From positions 1 through 5,920 of the forward strand of contig JARCMB010000412.1 of NCBI GenBank assembly GCA_030248825.1: a stretch of 5,920 nt of DNA, read 5' to 3'. The notes beneath the pieces are model-generated. The model saw only the letters and a list, made by a program, of their open reading frames with translations. It was not told the DNA's origin and ran no database searches. Below, one piece after another: positions 1 to 5,920 of the stretch. A program made the position numbers and the translations under genes. The stretch's first letter is position 1; each line of letters begins with the position of its first letter. Source of the DNA: Pseudanabaenaceae cyanobacterium MP8IB2.15 (GTDB lineage Bacteria; Cyanobacteriota; Cyanobacteriia; Pseudanabaenales; Pseudanabaenaceae).

Positions 1-89
1 AGGAAGTTGTTTTCATTTCAATTTGCCAGTCTATTCACCAAAAACTAGCTTAATCACTGACAGCTAAATCCTCTATGACGAGATCTGAG

Positions 90-113
90 GGGATACAGCA
101 CATGCCGTATCCC
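90..113 (-). terminator. Hairpin after thiC, probable terminator
   Basis: A perfect 7-bp inverted repeat, GGGATAC (90-96) with GTATCCC (107-113), can be extended inward by two G-C pairs after one mismatch, leaving a 4-nt loop. It begins 13 nt past the thiC stop codon. There is no U-tract on the minus strand, so it is not a textbook intrinsic terminator. Its position right behind thiC suggests 3'-end formation or transcript protection. Confidence 0.45.
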
Positions 114-126
114 ATGTAAGCAATTA

Positions 127-1512
127 TTAGCGTGAAGCTACAGGCTCTTTCGCTAAGAATTGCTCTAGTTCGGTGAGAGCATCAGCATCAACCTTAGTCT
201 GCATCGGACAGAACTTCGGCCCACACATAGAGCAAAACTCAGCCGTTTTATAGATATCCGCAGGTAAGGTTTCATCGTGATATTCTTTAGCACGTTCAGG
301 GTCGAGCGATAACTCAAACTGGCGATTCCAATCAAAGTTATATCGAGCCTTAGAAAGCTCGTCATCACGATCTCTGGCTCCAGGACGATGCCGCGCAATA
401 TCTGCCGCATGAGCTGCAATCTTATAGGCAATCAATCCATTTCGCACATCTTCGGCATTGGGAAGTCCTAAGTGCTCTTTCGGCGTGACGTAACACAGCA
501 TTGCTGTGCCATACCAACCCGCCATCGCCGCCCCGATCGCCGAGGTGATGTGGTCATAGCCAGGCGCAATATCTGTTACCAGTGGGCCTAAAACATAGAA
601 AGGAGCTTCGGAGCATTCTTCCATTTGCTTCCGCACGTTGAACTCAATTTGATCCATCGGCACATGTCCAGGGCCTTCAACCATCACTTGGATGTCATGT
701 TCCCACGCCCGACGAGTTAGTTGTCCCAATGTCTTGAGTTCAGCTAACTGAGCGGCATCGGAAGCATCATGCTGACAACCTGGGCGGAGGGAGTCGCCTA
801 GACTAAATGAGACATCATGTTTTTTGAAAATCTCAATAATGTCATCGAAATGAGTATAGAGCGGATTTTGCTTGTGATGATGTAGCATCCAACGTGCCAG
901 AATGCCGCCGCCACGAGATACAATCCCTGTGATTCGATCGCGGACTAAAGGCAAATGCTCGATCAAAATACCTGCGTGGATAGTTTGATAATCAACTCCT
1001 TGCAGAGCGTGCTTTTCGATAATGTGAAGGAAGTCGTCAGGCGTGAGGTTCTCGACATTGCCATGCACACTTTCTAAGGCCTGATAGATTGGCACAGTTC
1101 CAATTGGCACGGGTGAAGCATTGATGATCGCGGTGCGAATGGTATCGAGATTCCCACCACCAGTGGACAAGTCCATCACGGTGTCAGCCCCGTATTTTAC
1201 TGCCAGATTTAGCTTGGCAACTTCTTCGCTCAAGTCAGAAACATTTGGTGAAGCACCGATGTTGGCATTCACCTTGCATCGAGAAGCAATCCCAATCATC
1301 ATCGGTTCGAGATTGGTGTGATTTTTGTTGGCTGGAATAATCGCTCGACCGCGTGCGACTTCAGCGCGCACTAATTCAACGGGTAGATTTTCTCGCCACG
1401 CCACATATTGCATTTCTTCAGTGATGTCGCCTTGACGGGCACAGTGCATCTGCGTCCCACGATAAGCCCCACGTCGCACCAAAGTTTTTTGGGCGGCATT
1501 TTCATTAGTCAT
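127..1512 (-). CDS. thiC: Phosphomethylpyrimidine synthase ThiC
   Basis: ThiC is a radical SAM enzyme that rearranges aminoimidazole ribotide (AIR) into hydroxymethylpyrimidine phosphate (HMP-P), the pyrimidine branch of thiamine synthesis, in the cytosol. The 461-residue protein is the short form, lacking the N-terminal domain of the roughly 630-residue enterobacterial enzyme, as is usual in cyanobacteria. Visible family motifs are NANIGAS (82-88), MDLSTGG (113-119), SRGGGI (199-204), EGPGHVPM (279-286), and a long conserved block around 306-351. The C-terminal CX2CX4C at C427, C430 and C435 binds the 4Fe-4S cluster. All expected core motifs are present and the frame is intact. The ATG at 1510-1512 is supported by a GAGGG Shine-Dalgarno sequence (1519-1523) six bases upstream. 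A TPP riboswitch lies in the leader, so thiamine pyrophosphate should repress it. No other thiamine gene is in view, so it appears monocistronic. Confidence 0.98.
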   Translation of the reverse strand: MTNENAAQKTLVRRGAYRGTQMHCARQGDITEEMQYVAWRENLPVELVRAEVARGRAIIPANKNHTNLEPMMIGIASRCKVNANIGASPNVSDLSEEVAKLNLAVKYGADTVMDLSTGGGNLDTIRTAIINASPVPIGTVPIYQALESVHGNVENLTPDDFLHIIEKHALQGVDYQTIHAGILIEHLPLVRDRITGIVSRGGGILARWMLHHHKQNPLYTHFDDIIEIFKKHDVSFSLGDSLRPGCQHDASDAAQLAELKTLGQLTRRAWEHDIQVMVEGPGHVPMDQIEFNVRKQMEECSEAPFYVLGPLVTDIAPGYDHITSAIGAAMAGWYGTAMLCYVTPKEHLGLPNAEDVRNGLIAYKIAAHAADIARHRPGARDRDDELSKARYNFDWNRQFELSLDPERAKEYHDETLPADIYKTAEFCSMCGPKFCPMQTKVDADALTELEQFLAKEPVASR

Positions 1513-1518
1513 GTAAGT

Positions 1519-1523
1519 CCCTC
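1519..1523 (-). promoter_or_regulatory. thiC ribosome binding site
   Basis: GAGGG on the minus strand lies six bases before the thiC ATG and only about eight bases after the end of the TPP aptamer. It fixes the start choice. Its closeness to the aptamer is compatible with ligand-controlled access of ribosomes, though no clear anti-Shine-Dalgarno switch helix could be assigned by eye. Confidence 0.7.
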
Positions 1524-1531
1524 TATAAGTT

Positions 1532-1608
1532 GCTTTCCTACGCCGATTTGAGCCGGATCAGGTTCCAAGGATTTTATCTCAGCCTGGCTTATCCCAGACA
1601 CTCCTAGC
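1532..1608 (-). ncRNA. TPP riboswitch (THI element)
   Basis: On the minus strand the leader contains the conserved thi-box parts in order. These are a TAGGAGTG segment, a P3 hairpin (CTGG/CCAG), the invariant CTGAGAT, a P2 return strand ATCCTTGGAACC, then CCTGATCCGG, a short P5 loop and CGGCGTAGGAA. P2 pairs AGGA with TCCT, and a short P1 pairs GCT (1606-1608) with AGC (1532-1534). The aptamer binds thiamine pyrophosphate, the end product of the pathway that thiC feeds, so it should lower thiC expression when the vitamin is plentiful. Whether control is on transcription or translation is not clear. There is no U-tract terminator before the start codon and the ribosome binding site is close, which favours translation. 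Confidence 0.96.
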
Positions 1609-1648
1609 GTTCTCAGTATCTTAACATTGTCTCTGTGCGCCACACTAC

Positions 1649-1676
1649 AATTTAATACCATCTTCACGCTTGTCAC
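1649..1676 (-). promoter_or_regulatory. Candidate thiC promoter
   Basis: GTGACA (1671-1676) lies 16 bp before TAAATT (1649-1654) on the minus strand, matching the bacterial -35 and -10 consensus at five and four of six positions. Transcription would start near 1642, giving a leader of about 130 nt that includes the whole riboswitch. This is inference from spacing and consensus only. Confidence 0.35.
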
Positions 1677-2049
1677 GTTGCCAACCTGACAGTAGATGTA
1701 TGAGGTAATCTCCTTGTAGGTAGGGTTCATATTTCTGAATGCAGTCTGCGCTTTGAAAAGAAAAGTCAGGGATCTGTCAGTCTTGTCTACTTGGGTTGAG
1801 ATCACCGATTTGTTTGATGATGCGATGAATGTTTGCACTTTGGATAGAAAAAGACTTGTCCGTCAAAATGGACAAAGCGCGAAATCTTAAATCAATACTT
1901 CGGACAAATTTTTTAACGAGGATACAAGCCTTACAGAACAAAGATTCTAGAAATTCCTTATTTAATTGGCTGTTAGCGAATTAGCTGAGTAGGCTTTAAA
2001 TAATAAACTGAGACAATGTTCTATATGGGGCAAGTAATACAATCATTAG
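1677..2049. other. Intergenic stretch without a convincing gene
   Basis: About 370 bp upstream of thiC holds no gene I can support. It contains a GGACAA inverted repeat around 1856-1875 with a third copy at 1902-1907, AT-rich runs, and, at its right end, possibly the fully decayed upstream part of the transposase remnant that starts at 2050. Open frames here are short, match no family I recognise, and lack convincing start signals. Confidence 0.5.
1856..1907. repeat. Inverted and direct GGACAA repeats
   Basis: TTGTCC (1856-1861) and GGACAA (1870-1875) form a perfect 6-bp inverted repeat with an 8-bp spacer. A third copy, CGGACAA (1901-1907), is an exact 7-bp reverse complement of TTGTCCG (1856-1862). 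The arrangement could be a regulator-binding site or a small hairpin. No neighbouring gene start makes the target obvious. Confidence 0.45.
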
Positions 2050-2172
2050 AAACTGTCCGAGGTATTGTTAAATGGCGTATTTTATCAACTGAAGAATGGC
2101 TGAAATTGGGCTGACCTAGCCAAAGACTTACCACCCTACTCAACCATATTTTGGCATTACAAGCAGTTTAAA
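2050..2172 (+). pseudogene. Remnant of an IS5-like transposase, N-terminal part
   Basis: Reading from 2050, the plus strand encodes KLSEVLLNGVFYQLKNG, then a TGA stop at 2101-2103, then NWADLAKDLPPYSTIFWHY and KQ. This matches the N-terminal region typical of IS5-family transposases (DUF4096 type), where a segment like NGIFYxLxxGCxWxDLPxDLPPxxTVxxxxxxW is common. The stop sits where the family usually has cysteine, so one base change from TGC or TGT would explain it. Further stops occur upstream in the same frame (2047-2049 and earlier). The catalytic DDE domain is absent, because the similarity ends at the tRNA 3' end. It is therefore a dead fragment. The assignment rests on recalled family motifs, not on an alignment. 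Confidence 0.72.
2106..2123 (-). terminator. Weak hairpin downstream of tRNA-Val
   Basis: TTGGGCT and AGCCAA pair across a 5-nt loop with one bulged base, about 50 nt past the tRNA 3' end on the minus strand, and are followed there by only a short TTT. It could end the tRNA transcript, but it lies inside the transposase remnant and may be fortuitous. Confidence 0.22.
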
Positions 2173-2246
<74 letters not shown>

Positions 2247-2263
2247 TTTAAGTCAGGAAATAT

Positions 2264-2272
2264 ATCATAGCA
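2264..2272 (-). promoter_or_regulatory. Extended -10 promoter of tRNA-Val
   Basis: TGCTATGAT on the minus strand is an extended -10 (TGn plus TATGAT, one mismatch to TATAAT). It places a start near 2257, about 11 nt before the mature tRNA 5' end, the spacing expected of a tRNA gene. The -35 region is weak, as is common with an extended -10. Confidence 0.6.
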
Positions 2273-2323
2273 GGTCTGGGTTATGCTTAGAAACAGTCTA
2301 GAAAAATTTTTTGTGTTGACAGC

Positions 2324-4366
2324 ATGGCAGCAACATTAGCGTCACCTTTAGTATTTCCGATTGCCGCCGTAGTAGGGCAAGAGGCGATTAAAACAGCATT
2401 ACTTTTAGCCGCAGTCGATCCTGGGTTGGGGGGAGTGGCGATCGCAGGACGCAGAGGTACAGCCAAATCCGTCTTGGCTAGGGGCATACATGCCTTGTTG
2501 CCACCGATCGAAGTCGTGACTGATTCCCTCAGCAACTGTGACCCCACCAAACCTGAAACTTGGGAAGATGGGCTGATCGATCGAATTTCTCTAACTAACG
2601 GGCAAGAGCCAGAGACAAAGGTAATTCCTGCGCCGTTTATCCAGATTCCATTGGGCGCGACTGAAGATCGGCTACTGGGATCGGTAGATGTGGCGAAGTC
2701 GATTCAGCAGGGACAAACAGTATTTCAGCCTGGACTGTTGGCAGAGGCGAATCGTGGCGTGTTGTATGTCGATGAGATCAATCTGCTGGACATTCAGATC
2801 TCAAATTTGCTGCTCGCCGCTTTGGGTAGTGGCTATAACCAGATCGAACGGGAAGGCATCAGCTTTCAGCATCCATGTCAGCCTTTGTTAATCGCCACCT
2901 ACAACCCCGAAGAAGGGAATCTTAGCGACCATTTATTAGACCGAATTGCGATCGCGCTTTCTGCCGATGCCGTCCTCGGTTTAGATCAGCGGGTTGAAGC
3001 CGTCGATCTGGCGATTGCTTATGCCAATTCTTCCGAGAGTTTTTTGGCGCAGTATGAGGAAGATTTGGAGAATCTGCGAACCCAAATTCTTTTAGCAAGA
3101 GAGTGGTTAAAGGATGTCAAGATCAGTTCGGCGCAAATCAACTATTTGGTGAGTGAAGCAATTCGCGGCGGCGTGAAGGGACATCGCGCCGAGTTGTTTG
3201 CGGTCAGAGTGGCAAAAGCTCATGCTGCTTTGGATGGAAGGAGTAAGGTTGATGCTGAAGATTTGCGTAAAGCGGTTGAGTTGGTAATTGTGCCTCGATC
3301 GATCATGCCGCCCGACCAACCACAGCAAAATCCCCCACCGCCGCCACCGCCAGATAATTCTGAGCAACAACAAGATCCAGAAGATGAAGAGAAAGAAGAA
3401 GAGGAGGAAGACGACGAACCCGAAGAAGATCGAGATCCGCCCAGTCTGCCCGAAGAGTTTGTATTTGATACCGAAGGCGTGATTCTCGATCCATCTGTGA
3501 TGTATTTCGCCCAAATGATGAAACGACAGGGGAAATCGGGAGCGCGGAGCCTAGTTTATTCCCAAGAAAGAGGTCGCTATATCAAGCCTGTATTACCTCA
3601 AGGCAAAGGCGATCGAATTGCGGTCGATGCCACCCTGAGAGCTTGTGCGCCATATCAAAAAGGTCGAAGAGAAAGAAATAAGATTCCCGCTTTAGCTGGG
3701 ATTCCCGATCGACGTGTGTTTGTTGAGCAAATTGACATTCGGGCGAAAAAGCTGGCACGTAAAGCTGGGGCTTTAATTATATTTGTCGTGGATGCTTCTG
3801 GGTCGATGGCTTTGAATCGGATGCAATCAGCCAAGGGAGCCGTGTTACGCCTGCTCACCGAAGCTTATCAAAACCGCGATCAGGTTTCGCTGATCCCATT
3901 TCGAGGTGAACGTGCCGAGGTGCTTTTACCGCCAACTAGATCGATCGAAGCGGCAAAAAGGAGATTGGATTTGCTCCCTTGTGGCGGTGGTTCGCCCTTG
4001 GCACATGGTTTAACGCAAGCGGTGCGGGTTGGGGTCAACGCTCAAGCTTCGGGTGATATCGGTCAGGTGATGATCGTCGCAATTACGGATGGCAGAGGCA
4101 ATATTCCCCTGTCTCGATCTCTGGGTGAACCGATCGATCCAGATATCAAACCCGATATCAAAGCTGAGTTGTTGGATGTGGCAAAAAAGATTCGATCGCT
4201 CGGCTTATCTCTGCTCGTAATTGATACGGAGAATAAGTTCGTCTCGACAGGCTTTGCCAAGGAACTCGCGCTCAATGCCAGTGGCAAATATTATCACCTC
4301 CCTAAAGCTACAGACGAGGCAATCGCAGGCTTAACCCGTAATGCGATCAGCGATATGAGAAACTGA
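2324..4366 (+). CDS. chlD: Magnesium-protoporphyrin IX chelatase subunit D
   Basis: ChlD works with ChlI (AAA+ motor) and ChlH (porphyrin-binding subunit) to insert Mg2+ into protoporphyrin IX using ATP, the first committed step of chlorophyll synthesis. The 680 residues are the usual cyanobacterial length. An AAA+ module covers about 10-325, with Walker A GRRGTAKS (42-49), Walker B GVLYVDEIN (145-153), sensor-1 segment ATYNPEEG (191-198) and a DR pair at 206-207. A linker follows, with a seven-proline run (about 337-343) and a strongly acidic stretch (352-371). The C-terminal von Willebrand A domain has an intact metal-ion site: D490, S492 and S494 in DASGS, S557 in GGGSPLAHG, and D589 in ITDGRG. 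An in-frame TGA at 2318-2320 makes the ATG at 2324 the earliest start. No Shine-Dalgarno sequence is visible; the leader is an A/T run. It is convergent with the downstream methyltransferase gene. Confidence 0.98.
   Translation: MAATLASPLVFPIAAVVGQEAIKTALLLAAVDPGLGGVAIAGRRGTAKSVLARGIHALLPPIEVVTDSLSNCDPTKPETWEDGLIDRISLTNGQEPETKVIPAPFIQIPLGATEDRLLGSVDVAKSIQQGQTVFQPGLLAEANRGVLYVDEINLLDIQISNLLLAALGSGYNQIEREGISFQHPCQPLLIATYNPEEGNLSDHLLDRIAIALSADAVLGLDQRVEAVDLAIAYANSSESFLAQYEEDLENLRTQILLAREWLKDVKISSAQINYLVSEAIRGGVKGHRAELFAVRVAKAHAALDGRSKVDAEDLRKAVELVIVPRSIMPPDQPQQNPPPPPPPDNSEQQQDPEDEEKEEEEEDDEPEEDRDPPSLPEEFVFDTEGVILDPSVMYFAQMMKRQGKSGARSLVYSQERGRYIKPVLPQGKGDRIAVDATLRACAPYQKGRRERNKIPALAGIPDRRVFVEQIDIRAKKLARKAGALIIFVVDASGSMALNRMQSAKGAVLRLLTEAYQNRDQVSLIPFRGERAEVLLPPTRSIEAAKRRLDLLPCGGGSPLAHGLTQAVRVGVNAQASGDIGQVMIVAITDGRGNIPLSRSLGEPIDPDIKPDIKAELLDVAKKIRSLGLSLLVIDTENKFVSTGFAKELALNASGKYYHLPKATDEAIAGLTRNAISDMRN
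2438..2445. repeat. HIP1 octamer GCGATCGC
   Basis: A perfect copy of the highly iterated palindrome found across many cyanobacterial genomes lies within chlD. It supports the assignment of the host lineage. Confidence 0.9.
2948..2955. repeat. HIP1 octamer GCGATCGC
   Basis: Second perfect HIP1 copy inside chlD. Ten CGATCG cores occur in this gene, against about 0.5 expected by chance for its length. Confidence 0.9.
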
Positions 4367-4391
4367 TTAACTCTCAGGTTTGTCTGCTGCC

Positions 4392-4413
4392 TCACTCTGA
4401 ATTTACAGTGTGA
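4392..4413. terminator. Hairpin between convergent chlD and methyltransferase genes
   Basis: TCACTCTG (4392-4399) and CAGTGTGA (4406-4413) pair with one T-T mismatch around a 6-nt loop. It fills the 47-bp gap between the two convergent stop codons and touches the methyltransferase stop. The symmetrical position suits a two-way terminator, but there is no clear U-tract on either side. Confidence 0.35.
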
Positions 4414-5724
4414 TTAGCGATACGCTGAAATAGTTTGCTTCTTTTGTGGATTGAAAGTTACTTTTGTCAGATTATTATTCCTAATGAAGTCCTCTAAAAC
4501 CGCTTGAATTACAGGCACACTTACAGCATTACCAAACTGCTTGTATGCTGCACCATCTAATGGATGAACAATATAAGAGTCCTGAAAACCTTGCAATCTT
4601 GCACATTCACGAGGCGTTATTCGTCTGGGACGACCATCTTGAATTACGCCCAGTCTGTTTGCGTCAGATGATGTGAGTGTTATAGAAATACTCTCTGGAT
4701 CGAGAAATTTAAACACCTCAAAAGACATATTTCCACTCACAGGATTATATTTACCATTCACTTCTTTAAGATATTTTTTGTTAATGAGTGAATGAATAAT
4801 ATTTTCGATATTCTCATGATCGAAAAATGTCTTAATTTGTTCTAGAGTTAAACTTTTCCCATCTTGGTGAATGCCGAATTCCTTAAGTCTTCTATTAGAA
4901 ATTAAGGCATCCATGAATTCACGTTCATCCTTTGTGCACTTACCTTTAATTCCCAAATCCCAAGAATGAATAGAATTACCTCCACGAAAATCAATAAGAC
5001 GAACTCCATGAAGCTTTTCAAATTGACCGTCAACAGAATCAAAGAGTTGCTGTTCAAAGTCTTGTGAGAGGTAATAGTCTTTTGAAACCTTTTTTTCCAA
5101 AATATGTTTGACTTTAACTACTGAGTAAGTATCATCAAAAGTACTTAGCTGATCTAGCTGTTTTTTAAAAGTATGGGAATCAGTAGCACCTCTATCTGAA
5201 CTAAGTGTAATCGTTGGCTTTTTACCAAGCAACCCCAATATATATATGCGAACTCGATTCTGTGGTACACCAAATTTACTGCTGTTGAGTAAAAGATAAT
5301 GTACTCCATAGCCAAGTTGTTCTAGTGACCTAATAATTGTTTTAAAGGTTCTGCCCTGATCGTGGCTTGTCAGACCACGAACATTCTCAAGCATAAAGCC
5401 TTGTGGGTTATGTTTTTTTAACAGTCTTTCGATTTCAAAAAAGAGTGTTCCTCTTGTTTCTCCAAATCCTTGTTGTTTACCTGCATAAGAGAAAGGTTGG
5501 CAAGGAAAGCCAGCCAGCATAAAATCAAAGTCAGGTATTAGATCGATTCCTCGGATATCTCCAGTAGGTTGATCATCAAAGTTTAGTCTATAGGTCTCAA
5601 TAGCTCTTTTATCAATTTCAGAGCTAAGTACACATTTTGATTCAATTCCAAAAGCATCACATGCCTGCTGAAAACCGAGCCGCATTCCACCAATACCTGA
5701 AAAAAGATCGATAAAACGAATCAC
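4414..5724 (-). CDS. DNA (cytosine-5-)-methyltransferase, type II modification enzyme
   Basis: The enzyme transfers a methyl group from S-adenosylmethionine to carbon 5 of cytosine in a short DNA target. All key motifs of the family are present in the 436 residues: motif I FIDLFSGIGG (4-13), the catalytic GFPCQ with C75, ENV (113-115), QNRVR (155-159), RRITPRECARLQGF (367-380) and QFGNAVSVP (396-404). The target-recognition domain spans about 165-360 and contains RGGNSIHSWDLGIKGKC and NMSFEVFKFLDPESISITL. From memory these resemble M.NgoBV and M.NlaIV, which modify GGNNCC; that specificity is inferred. Translation starts at GTG (5722-5724), because an in-frame TGA lies four codons upstream. 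This GTG overlaps the stop of the preceding gene in a GTGA, implying translational coupling. The gene is AT-richer than chlD and lacks CGATCG, suggesting transfer. Confidence 0.96.
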   Translation of the reverse strand: MIRFIDLFSGIGGMRLGFQQACDAFGIESKCVLSSEIDKRAIETYRLNFDDQPTGDIRGIDLIPDFDFMLAGFPCQPFSYAGKQQGFGETRGTLFFEIERLLKKHNPQGFMLENVRGLTSHDQGRTFKTIIRSLEQLGYGVHYLLLNSSKFGVPQNRVRIYILGLLGKKPTITLSSDRGATDSHTFKKQLDQLSTFDDTYSVVKVKHILEKKVSKDYYLSQDFEQQLFDSVDGQFEKLHGVRLIDFRGGNSIHSWDLGIKGKCTKDEREFMDALISNRRLKEFGIHQDGKSLTLEQIKTFFDHENIENIIHSLINKKYLKEVNGKYNPVSGNMSFEVFKFLDPESISITLTSSDANRLGVIQDGRPRRITPRECARLQGFQDSYIVHPLDGAAYKQFGNAVSVPVIQAVLEDFIRNNNLTKVTFNPQKKQTISAYR

Positions 5725-5920
5725 ATCAAACTCTCACGCAAAAAATCAGCTAAAATATCAAACTCACTATCGGAATAGGCAACTGTACAATCACTATGCT
5801 GGCAAATTGTAGAGATAGCAGCAGAGCGTTGGAAATTTCCAGCTCCATCAATGATATAGGCTATTTTGTGACCAGCAGCGTTGACAAGAGTTTTCCTAGC
5901 GGCTGCCTGTCCTGCTTTTC
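5721..5920 (-). CDS. Probable type II restriction endonuclease, C-terminal part
   Basis: An open frame enters from the right edge and ends with ATG TGA (stop 5721-5723), giving 65 complete codons. Only the C-terminus is in view. Its peptide includes AGHKIAYIIDGAGNFQRS, ICQHSDCTVAYS and EFDILADFLRESL, a predicted alternation of strands and helices. It sits immediately upstream of the methyltransferase with a 4-nt overlap, as the partner nuclease of a restriction-modification pair often does. From memory the tail resembles the NgoBV/NlaIV-type endonuclease family, but no catalytic residues can be identified in this fragment. It could instead be another protein of the same operon. The start and most of the protein lie beyond the window. 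Confidence 0.62.
   Translation of the reverse strand, partial: KAGQAAARKTLVNAAGHKIAYIIDGAGNFQRSAAISTICQHSDCTVAYSDSEFDILADFLRESLM
5754..5782 (-). promoter_or_regulatory. Possible internal promoter for the methyltransferase
   Basis: TTGCCT (5777-5782) and GATATT (5754-5759) lie 17 bp apart on the minus strand, each matching four of six consensus bases, inside the end of the upstream gene. A start near 5747 would leave about 23 nt before the GTG. This is weak evidence in an AT-rich area. Confidence 0.22.

Noticed and set aside
49..114. 21-codon minus-strand frame after thiC
   Set aside because: It contains the probable thiC terminator hairpin and has no recognisable features.
1509..1838. A 109-residue minus-strand frame overlapping the thiC start by ATGA
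   Set aside because: It runs straight through the TPP riboswitch and the candidate thiC promoter, resembles no family I know, and the ATGA overlap is best explained by chance.
2016..2114. A 32-codon plus-strand frame starting at ATG 2016
   Set aside because: It looked like a small protein, but another frame over the same bases shows clear transposase-like residues, and this frame has no convincing ribosome binding site.
2302..2312. A/T palindrome upstream of chlD as part of an intrinsic terminator
   Set aside because: There is no GC-rich stem beside it; it is more likely an AT-rich leader or promoter region.
2316..2321. Perfect TTGACA hexamer just before the chlD ATG
   Set aside because: No -10 element lies at 16-18 bp downstream, and any transcript would start inside chlD.
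3333..3440. Low-complexity CCG/CCA and GAA/GAG run as a possible repeat array
   Set aside because: It encodes the normal proline-rich and acidic linker of ChlD and is not a regular repeat or CRISPR-like array.
3107..3514. Long minus-strand frame rich in hydrophobic residues opposite the chlD linker
   Set aside because: It is the antisense shadow of the acidic and proline-rich linker; the plus-strand ChlD is unambiguous.

Overview
The window looks like a piece of a cyanobacterial chromosome. It carries chlD, a magnesium-chelatase subunit of chlorophyll synthesis, and a short-form ThiC very close to cyanobacterial ThiC. It also has two copies of the octamer GCGATCGC (HIP1), with many CGATCG cores in the two housekeeping genes. 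The genus cannot be fixed from this sequence.

Left part (1-1676, minus strand): thiC, which makes the pyrimidine half of thiamine, is preceded by a well-conserved TPP riboswitch (1532-1608) and a plausible promoter. A 7-bp hairpin follows its stop codon. TPP should repress thiC through this leader.

Middle (1677-2323): about 370 bp has no convincing gene but holds an inverted repeat built from GGACAA units. It is followed by a short decayed piece of an IS5-like transposase that has an in-frame stop and ends exactly at the 3' end of a tRNA-Val(GAC) gene on the minus strand. The tRNA has a good extended -10 promoter in the 77-bp gap it shares with the divergent chlD.

Right-centre (2324-4366, plus strand): a complete chlD encodes an AAA+ module, a proline-rich and acidic linker, and a von Willebrand factor A domain with an intact metal-ion site.

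Right end (4414-5920, minus strand, convergent with chlD): a complete C5-cytosine DNA methyltransferase with all core motifs. It overlaps by 4 nt the end of an upstream gene that runs off the window, probably the partner type II restriction endonuclease. The methyltransferase resembles, from memory, the NgoBV/NlaIV type (GGNNCC). This block is visibly AT-richer than chlD and has no CGATCG, which suggests horizontal acquisition. A by-eye scan finds only four GGNNCC sites in the window, fewer than chance predicts, which fits but does not prove that specificity. I see no wholly new system. The points most worth checking are the restriction-modification block, the site avoidance, and the transposase remnant abutting the tRNA.
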